DNA from: an uncultured Collinsella sp.
Lineage (GTDB): Bacteria > Actinomycetota > Coriobacteriia > Coriobacteriales > Coriobacteriaceae
Reading direction: 5' to 3'
Assembly: GCA_902493125.1 (NCBI GenBank)
Contig: CABUOF010000001.1
Coordinates: 3,071-67,070 of the forward strand
DNA: 64,000 bases
A program made the translations under genes and the position numbers. Positions 33,850 through 41,351 of this stretch are shown piece after piece; position 1 is the first letter of the stretch, and the number at the start of each line of letters is the position of its first letter. The notes below the pieces were generated by a model. It saw only the letters and a program-made list of their open reading frames with translations. It did not search any database and was not told the DNA's origin.

Positions 33850-36800
33850 GCGCCTCACCGCACCCCTGCGCCTTGGCGTTCATGATGAGCATCTGAAGAC
33901 GGTTCTCCACGTTGGCGAAGCTCACGTCGGGATCGTAGTCGAGCGGCAGGAACTGCGCCGTGGGATACTGCTCCTTGAGCGCATGGATGAGCCCGCGCCC
34001 CACGACATGGTTGGGCAGACACCCGAACGGCTGCAGGATCACGAAGTTGCGGCAGCCGCGCTTGGCGTGCTCGAGGATCTCCGCCGGAATCAGCACGCCC
34101 TCGCCCGCATCGAACGTATGGTGCAGGATCTTATCGCTCGCGCGCACGAGCTCGGGCATGCGCGTCGGCGGCTCGTAGAGCGGGCTCGCCGCGCCCAGGC
34201 GGTCGCAACGGTCGTGCGCGAGCTCGAACAGGTTGTCCGCCGTGGCGTACCAGGCCTTTTCGGGCAGCGACAGGTCGACGTGGAACTCGCGCGACTGCGC
34301 ATGCTTGTAGAAATAGGTTTTGCGGATCACGTCGGTCATGCGCGCCTCGATAACCTCGAGCCCGTTGTCCTCGAGGTAGCGCTCGATCTCGTGGTTGGCG
34401 CCGAGATGGAAATTGAGCAGGTACTCGCCCACGATGAGAACGGTCGGATGCGGGTTCGAGCGGTCGTACGGAACGGCGTCCATGATCGCAAGCGCGCGTT
34501 TGAAGCCCGTCGCCTGGCCTCTCAGCCCGGAGCGCTCCATGCCCTCGATAACCTCATCGAGCGCGCGGTCGAACGCAGCGTCCGCCGCGCCCTTCTCGAG
34601 CTCGTAGGGACGGATGCGCCTAAGCATGGCCTCGAGGGCATCGATCATGGGAAGACCGTAGGCGATCTGGATGCTCGGGCCAAGGCCGAGCTTGAAGCCC
34701 GGATGCGCATTGTGGGCATCGACGTCGTCGTTGGTGAGCACCGGGACATAGTCGTATCCCGCGTCGTCGAGCGCGCGGCGCAGCAGGGGCATGTAGTGCG
34801 TCAGGCGGCAGTCGCCGATATACTTGCCAGTCACCACGGCGACGTCGTGCGGGTCGTACTTACCGCTCTCGAGTGCCGCGAGCGCCTCGCCGATCACGAT
34901 TTGCGCGGGGAAGCAGATGTCGTTGTGCACATAGCGTTTGCCCAGGCGGATGGCATCCTCGCGCCCGATATCAAGGGCCTCGGCGCGCACGCCCTGATTG
35001 CGCATCGCCGCGGTCATGAGCCTGCAGAACGCATGGGAGGTGTTGGGGACCAGCGCGATCTTGTCGTGCCGGTCGCGCTTGGTGTACTTGACCTTATACG
35101 GGTCGTCGAGCGGATGGACCGCGTGCACCCGGGCGCCCTCGGCACGCTCCTCCGCGCGACGACGGTTGACCGACTCGATAAACGAACGCACACGAATGCC
35201 CATGGGACCGGCGACGTCGCTCTCATCGAGCTTGATCATCATCGGAACCTTGGAGCCCATCTCGCCCATCATGCGCGCGATCTCGTCGGTGAGATACGCA
35301 TCGTGGCCGCAGCCGAAGCTGCCCATCTGCACGAGCTCGAGCTCGGGCGTCGATGCGACGATGACCGCGCACGACAGCATGCGCGCATGGTAGTTGTTCA
35401 CGATGTCGATGCGGCTGTTGGAAAGATCGACGTTGCAGACCCCCGGCACCGCATCGGGCGTCAGCACGGGGATGCCGCACTCAGAGAAGAGCTTGGGCAG
35501 CCCGTGGTTGACCAGCGGGTCGTTGTGGTACGGGCGCGAAGCGATCACCACCGCGTAGCCGCCGTCCTCGCGCACGTTCTCGAGCACCTGCCTGCCGCGC
35601 AGCTGCAGCTGGTTCTCAAACGTCTCCTGCGCGCGGTCCGCCTGCTCGGTCGCCTTGGCAACCAGGTCGGCATCGATATCGAAGGTCTCCTTGCACCACG
35701 CCTTGAGCTGGCGGTTTCGGTCGCCCTCGTCGTACCAGTGGAACAGCGGCGTATCGAACGGAACGCCGAAACGCTCCTCCGGGTTATCGGAATTGCGCAT
35801 CACGTAGGGGTATCCCTTTACGACGGCGCACATCCACTCGCTGGTAGAGGCGGTGTTTTCGGTGGGCACCGTCGTGATGATGGGCATGAAGATGCGGTCG
35901 ACGCCGGCGTCGACGAGATTGCGGATGTGCCCGTGGACGAGCTTGGCCGGGAAGCACACGGTGTCGGATGTGACGTGCGCCAGACCGCGCTCGTACATCG
36001 CCTTGGTGCTGCGTCCCGAGACGCGCACCTTAAAGCCGAGCGTGCTGAAGAACGTCGACCAGAACGGCATGGTGTCCCAGAACTCGAGCACACGGGGAAT
36101 GCCGATCGTGACATCGCGCCCCCCGCTGACGGGAACCGTGGGGTACGACTCGAACAGCAGCTTCTCGCGGTCGACAAAGAGATTGGGGGCAGCCGCGGTC
36201 CGGTCGCGCCCCGTGCCGGGTGCCTGTGCCTCGCAAGCACCCTGCGGACGCAGCTCCTCCGCCGCGGGAACCTCGCGCACGAGCTCATCCCATGAGATGG
36301 CGCCGCCGCGCGGGCAGCGATTGCCCGTGACGTAAAGCGAGCCGTCGCCAAATGCCACGACCGCGCGCTGGCAGCGGTTGTTGCACCGACGGCAGGTAAC
36401 GCCGCCGAACTCGCGATGCTCGAAGCGCTCCACGGCATCGAGCCCGATAAACGACGTGCCGGCGTCGCCCTTGCGGCATTCCTCGCGCGCGAGCAGGGCG
36501 ATACCGATAGCGCCCATCAGCCCCGGGTGGGGCGCACGCGTGACGGGTTTGCCCAGATACTGCTCGAATGCGCGCAGCACCGCGTCGTTTCGGAACGTGC
36601 CGCCCTGGACGACGACTTTGTCGCCCAGACGGTTGAGATTTGAAACGCGAATGACCTTGGTGAACACGTTCTCGATAATCGAACGGCAGAGACCGGCCAT
36701 GATGTCGCCCGGACCCTTACCGCGCCGCTGCTCGGAAACGACGCTGCTGTTCATGAACACCGTGCAGCGGCTGCCGAGAACGGCGGGGGCTTTGGACGAA

Positions 36801-38272
36801 AATGCCTCGGTCGCGATATCCTCAACGGCTATTCCGAGGTTTTTGGCAAAACCCTCGAGGAACGAGCCGCAGCCCGCAGAGCACGCCTCGTTGACGACGA
36901 TATCGGTCAGCACGCCGTGGTTGAGCCAGATGGCCTTCATATCCTGTCCGCCGATGTCGAGCACGAAGGTCGCATCGGGAACGCATGCGCACGCGGCGCG
37001 GGCGTGCGCGACCGTCTCGACCGTATGGTAGTCGGCGTGGAACGCGCGCGCGAAAAGCTCCTCGCCGTATCCCGTGGTGCCCACGGCATCGATCGCAAGC
37101 GTGACTCCCGCTGTCTCCCAGCGGTTCTTCAAGCTGACAAGACCCTGTTGGGCGACGTCGAGCGGTCTGCCGTTATTAGACGCGTAGAACGAATCGACAA
37201 GCTCACCCGCCTCATCGACCAGGGCGAACTTGGTCGTCGTGCTCCCCGAATCGATACCGAGCGCCACACGCACCGTCTCTCCGGGCGCATACGCATCCGG
37301 ACCCTTTGCCGGCGTCTCTTTGCCATGGCGTGCCGTAAAATCCGCCTGCTCGGCAGGTGTGGCAAAAAAGGGCTGGGCAAGACGTCCCTCCCCGCTTGCG
37401 GGCGCGACCGTCTCGAGCTTATCCAGCCGGACAAAAGCGTCGGGAAGGTCGATCGGTTGGGACGATGCGAACATGTCGGTCAGCGACAGGGCGGCACCGC
37501 GCGCGACCATGATCTGCGGATCGCGCGGGACGATAACCTGATCGTCCGATAGATTCAGTTGCTCCCGGAACACGCGGACCAGTGTGGGGTTGTAGGCGAG
37601 CGTACCGCCCTCGAAGATTACCGGCGGCTCGATGTCGATACCCTGGGCCAGACCGCCGATCGTTTGGCGGGCGACCGCGTGAAGCGCCGAAAGCGCCAGG
37701 TCGGTGGTAGGAATGCCCTCGTTGAGCAGCGGCTGGATATCGGTCTTTGCGTACACGCCGCAGCGGCCCGAGACCTCGTGGACGGTCGTTCCCCGGCTTG
37801 CGAGCTGCTCGAACTCGCCCGATTCGGTGCCGACCCCCATGAGCTTTGCCATCTCGTCGATAAATGCACCGGTACCGCCTGCGCACGAGCCGTTCATGCG
37901 CATGTCGGCAACCTCGATGTCTCCCTTATCGTTGGTGCGGAAGAAGATCATCTTGGCATCTTGGCCGCCCAGCTCGATGGCGCAGCGCGTCTGCGGATAG
38001 AACCTGCTGATCGCGAGCGCGTTGGCGACCACCTCCTGAACGTACGAGGCGCCCAGCGCGGTCGCGATATCGCGCGCACCCGAGCCGGTCACCGCAACGC
38101 GCAGTGACTCATGGGGAAAGCGCTCGGCGAGCTCGCCGAGCATGGCGCGCACGCTCGCTGTCTGACACGCCCCGTGGCGGCGATATCCCCACCACGCCTC
38201 GGTCATATCCTCGTGCATCGCGTAAACTTTGGTCGTCGTCGACCCTACGTCCAGTCCTACTAGCAACGCCAT
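33833..38272 (-). CDS. giant acyl-CoA dehydratase activase-related protein (BcrAD/HgdC-like, DUF2229)
   Basis: A 1479-residue cytosolic protein. Two ASKHA ATPase domains lie in tandem: residues about 1-265 (LLVGLDVGSTTTKVYAM, SCAGGTGAFIDEMAKLMGV, SGRCGVYAKTDI) and about 330-600 (LGIDSGSTTTKFALVDEAGE, NEACSAGCGSFLEG, GSRCTVFMNSSV). Cys residues in these positions hold the shared 4Fe-4S cluster in HgdC. A Cys-rich segment (VTCRRCNNRCQRA), a DUF2229 region and an HgdB-like C-terminal part follow. Such proteins give ATP-driven electrons to 2-hydroxyacyl-CoA dehydratases; the exact partner is unknown and none is encoded nearby. Confidence 0.88.
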   Translation of the reverse strand: MALLVGLDVGSTTTKVYAMHEDMTEAWWGYRRHGACQTASVRAMLGELAERFPHESLRVAVTGSGARDIATALGASYVQEVVANALAISRFYPQTRCAIELGGQDAKMIFFRTNDKGDIEVADMRMNGSCAGGTGAFIDEMAKLMGVGTESGEFEQLASRGTTVHEVSGRCGVYAKTDIQPLLNEGIPTTDLALSALHAVARQTIGGLAQGIDIEPPVIFEGGTLAYNPTLVRVFREQLNLSDDQVIVPRDPQIMVARGAALSLTDMFASSQPIDLPDAFVRLDKLETVAPASGEGRLAQPFFATPAEQADFTARHGKETPAKGPDAYAPGETVRVALGIDSGSTTTKFALVDEAGELVDSFYASNNGRPLDVAQQGLVSLKNRWETAGVTLAIDAVGTTGYGEELFARAFHADYHTVETVAHARAACACVPDATFVLDIGGQDMKAIWLNHGVLTDIVVNEACSAGCGSFLEGFAKNLGIAVEDIATEAFSSKAPAVLGSRCTVFMNSSVVSEQRRGKGPGDIMAGLCRSIIENVFTKVIRVSNLNRLGDKVVVQGGTFRNDAVLRAFEQYLGKPVTRAPHPGLMGAIGIALLAREECRKGDAGTSFIGLDAVERFEHREFGGVTCRRCNNRCQRAVVAFGDGSLYVTGNRCPRGGAISWDELVREVPAAEELRPQGACEAQAPGTGRDRTAAAPNLFVDREKLLFESYPTVPVSGGRDVTIGIPRVLEFWDTMPFWSTFFSTLGFKVRVSGRSTKAMYERGLAHVTSDTVCFPAKLVHGHIRNLVDAGVDRIFMPIITTVPTENTASTSEWMCAVVKGYPYVMRNSDNPEERFGVPFDTPLFHWYDEGDRNRQLKAWCKETFDIDADLVAKATEQADRAQETFENQLQLRGRQVLENVREDGGYAVVIASRPYHNDPLVNHGLPKLFSECGIPVLTPDAVPGVCNVDLSNSRIDIVNNYHARMLSCAVIVASTPELELVQMGSFGCGHDAYLTDEIARMMGEMGSKVPMMIKLDESDVAGPMGIRVRSFIESVNRRRAEERAEGARVHAVHPLDDPYKVKYTKRDRHDKIALVPNTSHAFCRLMTAAMRNQGVRAEALDIGREDAIRLGKRYVHNDICFPAQIVIGEALAALESGKYDPHDVAVVTGKYIGDCRLTHYMPLLRRALDDAGYDYVPVLTNDDVDAHNAHPGFKLGLGPSIQIAYGLPMIDALEAMLRRIRPYELEKGAADAAFDRALDEVIEGMERSGLRGQATGFKRALAIMDAVPYDRSNPHPTVLIVGEYLLNFHLGANHEIERYLEDNGLEVIEARMTDVIRKTYFYKHAQSREFHVDLSLPEKAWYATADNLFELAHDRCDRLGAASPLYEPPTRMPELVRASDKILHHTFDAGEGVLIPAEILEHAKRGCRNFVILQPFGCLPNHVVGRGLIHALKEQYPTAQFLPLDYDPDVSFANVENRLQMLIMNAKAQGCGEAHGETA

Positions 38273-38321
38273 AATGCTCCGTCTCTCGCATTTTTCCCGC
38301 TAGAGATATACCACTCTACGT

Positions 38322-38342
38322 AATACAACAGACTGTTGTATT
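38322..38342. promoter_or_regulatory. putative TetR operator before the activase gene
   Basis: A perfect 21-bp palindrome AATACAACAG-A-CTGTTGTATT, 50 bp upstream of the activase start. The operon encodes a TetR regulator as its second gene, so autoregulation is likely. Confidence 0.68.
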
Positions 38343-38354
38343 TAAACTCCGTAT

Positions 38355-38387
38355 AAAAAGCGGCTGCCGAAACGCTTCAGCAGCCGC
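38355..38387 (-). terminator. terminator of the DUF2798 gene
   Basis: On the minus strand, GCGGCTGC / GCAGCCGC (38360-38367 with 38380-38387) with a 12-nt loop, then TTTTTAT. The 160 bp between this and the DUF2798 stop hold nothing I can name. Confidence 0.8.
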
Positions 38388-38553
38388 CGAATGCACCAAC
38401 AGATTGTTCTGCGCGCTAGCACGTCGGGCAACGGAGCAGCACGGGCCCTCCGGTCATGTGCACCGCTCACGCCCGCGATGTCGCCGAGAGAGCTATCCAC
38501 GCTTAGGGCTCCAACCAAGCAAGTCGCCCGCGCTCAGCAGATCCCTAAGCGAG

Positions 38554-39102
38554 CTACTCGCACTCAGGAGCCATAGCCTGCTCCAAGAGCTCGGCATGCT
38601 CCTCCTCGAAAACCGTCCCCACAGGGAAGGCGCGACGGAAGACGAAGCGGGAAATCGGACCGGCTACCAAAAGGTTCCACGGCAGCGCCATCACAAAATT
38701 ATGCGGGATGTTGATCATCCAGATCGCGGGCACGGAATACAGGTTCGCAAGGATGCCGCCGGGCATGTGCGTCAGACCCTCACAGGCACCGTACAGCGAC
38801 ATGATGATGACCATGGGAACGACCATGCAGGAGCTGACGGCGAGCGTCATGGCAAGTGGCGAGCTCTTGCCCGGCGTGACCAAGTACTTAAAGGCGAAAC
38901 CCTTGGCGAGCGGGCTGGCGACGAACCAGTCGCAGCACATGGCAAAAATGTAGGCAACGGGGAAGCCGAGCCACGCAGCGGCAACGACCTCGCCGTTGAT
39001 GGCCCCGTGCTGCAGGGCAACGTTGTAGATGCTCATCCAGAGCACCATGCAAAAGCACATGATAAAGGTGAACAGCAGGCTCTCTCGTTTGTTGATAGGC
39101 AT
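38554..39102 (-). CDS. DUF2798 integral membrane protein
   Basis: A 182-residue membrane protein with four hydrophobic segments arranged as two DUF2798-like halves (ESLLFTFIMCFCMVLWMSIY and SSPLAMTLAVSSCMVVPMVI, each followed by a second helix). The ATG at 39102 begins MPINKRESLLF and has GAGAGGA upstream; the frame opens 20 codons earlier within the leader. Its function is unknown. A terminator-like hairpin lies in its leader. Confidence 0.8.
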   Translation of the reverse strand: MPINKRESLLFTFIMCFCMVLWMSIYNVALQHGAINGEVVAAAWLGFPVAYIFAMCCDWFVASPLAKGFAFKYLVTPGKSSPLAMTLAVSSCMVVPMVIIMSLYGACEGLTHMPGGILANLYSVPAIWMINIPHNFVMALPWNLLVAGPISRFVFRRAFPVGTVFEEEHAELLEQAMAPECE

Positions 39103-39146
39103 AAAGGGCAGATTCCTCTCTGTGTTGTACCGCGGCGCCACGCAAC

Positions 39147-39197
39147 AAAAACGGGCGGGCAAGATGGAGCTGTTGGAACTTCATCTCGCCCGCCCGT
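39147..39197 (-). terminator. leader terminator/attenuator before the DUF2798 gene
   Basis: On the minus strand, ACGGGCGGGCGAGATGAA pairs with TCCATCTTGCCCGCCCGT (one bulge) and is followed by TTTTTG. It sits 45 bp before the DUF2798 start, so it could attenuate that gene or end the thrE transcript. Confidence 0.72.
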
Positions 39198-39312
39198 GGT
39201 ACGCGCGTCTGCGACTACTTATGTGGTGGAACCAGCCTAGCACGAAACGCATGCGCTTCGTAAGCGTTGAGTTTATGAAGATGCAGGGCACCGATAATCC
39301 CCCGACCCCATA

Positions 39313-39379
39313 AGTTGCGGTGGAATACGGACTGTTTTGACCCTTTAAGCAGCAATTCAGTCCCTATTTCACCGCAACT
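39313..39379. repeat. long imperfect hairpin after thrE
   Basis: AGTTGCGGTGGAATACGGACTG pairs imperfectly (three mismatches in 22) with the complement at 39358-39379, with a 23-nt loop. There is no T-tract; it looks like a dispersed repeat. Confidence 0.6.
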
Positions 39380-39382
39380 CAT

Positions 39383-39418
39383 TTGGTGCAAAGTAACCTG
39401 TCCCCCTTGTACCAATTA
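39383..39418 (-). repeat. stop-anchored GGGACAG hairpin, copy 4
   Basis: On the minus strand the stem begins in the TAA of thrE (ATTGGTACAAG / CTTTGCACCAA) around a loop with GGGGACAGGTTA. The design matches the copies at 4594, 5696, 8412 and 47067. Confidence 0.68.
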
Positions 39419-40984
39419 GCTGGTGTGGCGCCAGCGAGGGTCGGTGAGCGTACGCGCCACGCCCAAGCCAACGGGCAGAAACGCCACGATGAGCACTGCA
39501 CGCACAAACCAGCCGAGCATATTGACCGTGTCGAAGGTGCACATGTAATACATAGAGCGATAGAGATACAAGCCCGGCACCATAATGACAATCGAAGGCA
39601 CCGTGAGGGCGATGCGCGGGTAGGTGAGCTTGACTTCAGCCAAGCTTGCGAGCAGCCCCGATACCAGCGCGCCGATAAACGCTGCTGCCTCGGGAGGCAT
39701 TCCCGTGCTGAGGCCCAGGAAGGGAATCATCGTCGGCGCATCGACAAGGGTCAGACGCAGGGTATTGGACACGGCGCCGATCAACCCAGCTGCCGCGGCC
39801 ATCTTTACCGGGCTGTTGAACATCACCGAGAAGCCGAATACGCCAACGAAGCTCATCACCACGCGCAGGAGCGTAAGGGCAAGCGGCGAAAGGCCCAGTG
39901 GGGCAAAGTCGTCCGGCGCCAGGCCAACACACTCGGCAACCATCCAGCCTACGAGCGTCGCCATTACAATAATCGATACGGCATATGAAAGGCGCTCGAT
40001 ACCGCTTCGCATGTCAAGCTTGGCGATGTCGAGGCCTGCCGTAATGAGTGGAAAGCCGGGAATCACAAAGAGCATGGCGCCGATATAGCCTTCTTGGTGC
40101 GACATTGCCCCCGGTATGACCTGGCCAAGGCCGAGCAATGCCAGCAGATACGAAACACAAGCGAGCGCAACGCCGGTCGTCAGCGCGCTAAACTGACCAA
40201 GGCCTTGCTTGAGAATATGAGAGCGGGCAAAGTTGCCGACACCCGCGCCCACGAACGCGCATGCCATCTCAATGGGACCGCCACCAAGTAAAAAGACAAA
40301 GGCGCCACAGGCGCAGGCCGCCGCAAGGCCCTGTTGCCAAGGCGCGTAATCAGGTTTTGAACTCTCGACGGTCTTGAGCATCTCGTGATACTCGTGCACC
40401 GTGAAGCGACGACCATAGGTCTCGATTTCCTTGAGGAAACTCTCCATCATCCAAATGCGATGGGTATTGACGCCCGTTGTGGGCAAGCTGACGACCTCGT
40501 TAAAGCAGTGACCATCTTCGATGCAGGTACACTCAAACGACAGGAGACTTAAGTCAACGTGGATGGTCACACCGAGTACGGCGGCGACTCGATTCATGGT
40601 ATCGCGTACACGCCAGGCACCCGTTCCGCTCGCGAGCATAAGCATACCGGTGCGGCAGATGATGGATGATTTATCGGTGAGCGGCGCATCGACGGCAAGT
40701 TCATCGCCTGCCGTCACGATCTGGTGCCAGTCAGTTTTCATATGGAGCGCGCCGGCACGGACACCGTGGTGCATGGGGGCTCTCGAAAGCAGCGAGTTAA
40801 GGCGCGAAGACTGTGGGGGCTCCGTTGATTCGTCCTCAACCTCATCAGCCTCTTCATCGACCAGATCAAAGGAATCAAGCGGCGCTGGCTCGCGACGGTC
40901 GATCAGCTCCTCGTCCTCATCATCAAAGTAATTGAACTGATCGAGCATGTCCTCTTCGATTGCGCGCTCGCTCGCATCGTCCAT
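39416..40984 (-). CDS. threonine/serine exporter family protein (ThrE-like)
   Basis: A 522-residue membrane protein. An acidic cytosolic tail (about 1-75) precedes the ThrE cytosolic domain (CRTGMLMLASGTGAWRVRDT, which carries a conserved Gly-Ala-Trp-Arg). About ten transmembrane segments then cover both the ThrE (DUF1212) and ThrE_2 (DUF3815) parts in one chain. The family exports Thr and Ser. It is a single gene; the stop codon lies in a hairpin of the stop-anchored family. Confidence 0.85.
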   Translation of the reverse strand: MDDASERAIEEDMLDQFNYFDDEDEELIDRREPAPLDSFDLVDEEADEVEDESTEPPQSSRLNSLLSRAPMHHGVRAGALHMKTDWHQIVTAGDELAVDAPLTDKSSIICRTGMLMLASGTGAWRVRDTMNRVAAVLGVTIHVDLSLLSFECTCIEDGHCFNEVVSLPTTGVNTHRIWMMESFLKEIETYGRRFTVHEYHEMLKTVESSKPDYAPWQQGLAAACACGAFVFLLGGGPIEMACAFVGAGVGNFARSHILKQGLGQFSALTTGVALACVSYLLALLGLGQVIPGAMSHQEGYIGAMLFVIPGFPLITAGLDIAKLDMRSGIERLSYAVSIIVMATLVGWMVAECVGLAPDDFAPLGLSPLALTLLRVVMSFVGVFGFSVMFNSPVKMAAAAGLIGAVSNTLRLTLVDAPTMIPFLGLSTGMPPEAAAFIGALVSGLLASLAEVKLTYPRIALTVPSIVIMVPGLYLYRSMYYMCTFDTVNMLGWFVRAVLIVAFLPVGLGVARTLTDPRWRHTS

Positions 40985-41096
40985 CCCGGTGCTCCCTTCC
41001 TATCGACTAACCCCCATCCTAGACAGCGACGGCTAAAGGAAACATAAAAGAGACGGCTGTCATGCGAGCCATGTTCGCAATAGCCATTGGGTAGTC

Positions 41097-41169
41097 ATTG
41101 GGGACGTTCTTGAATGACTAGTCGTTTAAGAACGTCCCCAACGACTAGTCGTTTAAGAACGTCCCCAAT
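41097..41169. repeat. hairpin with tandemly duplicated right arm
   Basis: A left arm ATTGGGGACGTTCTT (41097-41111) can pair with either of two identical right arms within a 27-bp tandem repeat (41116-41142 and 41143-41169, each containing AAGAACGTCCCCAA). Confidence 0.8.
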
Positions 41170-41209
41170 GACTACTCCGACAACGTCGATGTATTGGCAA
41201 CGCCAGCGA

Positions 41210-41309
41210 GCGGGCCGCATTTGAGACAAGGTGACGTGAAACGAAAGGGCGCTGACCTTCTGGTCGCGCCCTTGAAGTTGAACGTCAGATTGTCCAAATG
41301 CGGCCCGCG
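41210..41309 (-). ncRNA. candidate structured RNA element after lysS
   Basis: A 100-nt element. On the transcribed strand a 14-bp perfect outer helix GCGGGCCGCATTTG is closed by its complement. Then come GACAA/TTGTC and TGACG/CGTCA, an internal loop beginning TTCAA opposite TTTCA, and an apical stem AGGGCGC with GACC/GGTC. The loop and layout match the element after cysS (21011-21112), while the stems differ by compensatory changes. Confidence 0.6.
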
Positions 41310-41321
41310 CAGCGTCGAGCC

Positions 41322-41348
41322 GTTGCGCGGTTCGTAGAACCGCGCAAC
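41322..41348 (-). terminator. hairpin directly after lysS
   Basis: The 11-bp perfect stem GTTGCGCGGTT / AACCGCGCAAC with a 5-nt loop, 4 bp after the lysS stop. It has no clear T-tract. Confidence 0.5.
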
Positions 41349-41351
41349 TAG

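Larger units (their letters stand above)
39103..39415. other. 313-bp leader/spacer with three hairpins
   Basis: From the thrE side: the stop-anchored hairpin (39383-39418), a long imperfect hairpin (39313-39379), and a minus-strand terminator or attenuator (39147-39197) ahead of the DUF2798 gene. No gene is seen. Confidence 0.7.
40985..41351. other. 367-bp spacer lysS-thrE with hairpins
   Basis: From the lysS side: a perfect 11-bp hairpin (41322-41348), the 100-nt structured element (41210-41309), and a GGGGACGTTCTT hairpin with a duplicated arm (41097-41169). The remaining 110 bp before thrE hold its presumed promoter. No gene is seen. Confidence 0.75.

Noticed and set aside
39121..39240. 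T-box riboswitch before the DUF2798 gene
   Set aside because: Fragments such as CCGCGGTAC and TGGTTCCACC look suggestive, but the order and the TGGNACCGCG core do not fit, and the gene is not an amino-acid gene. Kept only as a possible attenuator.
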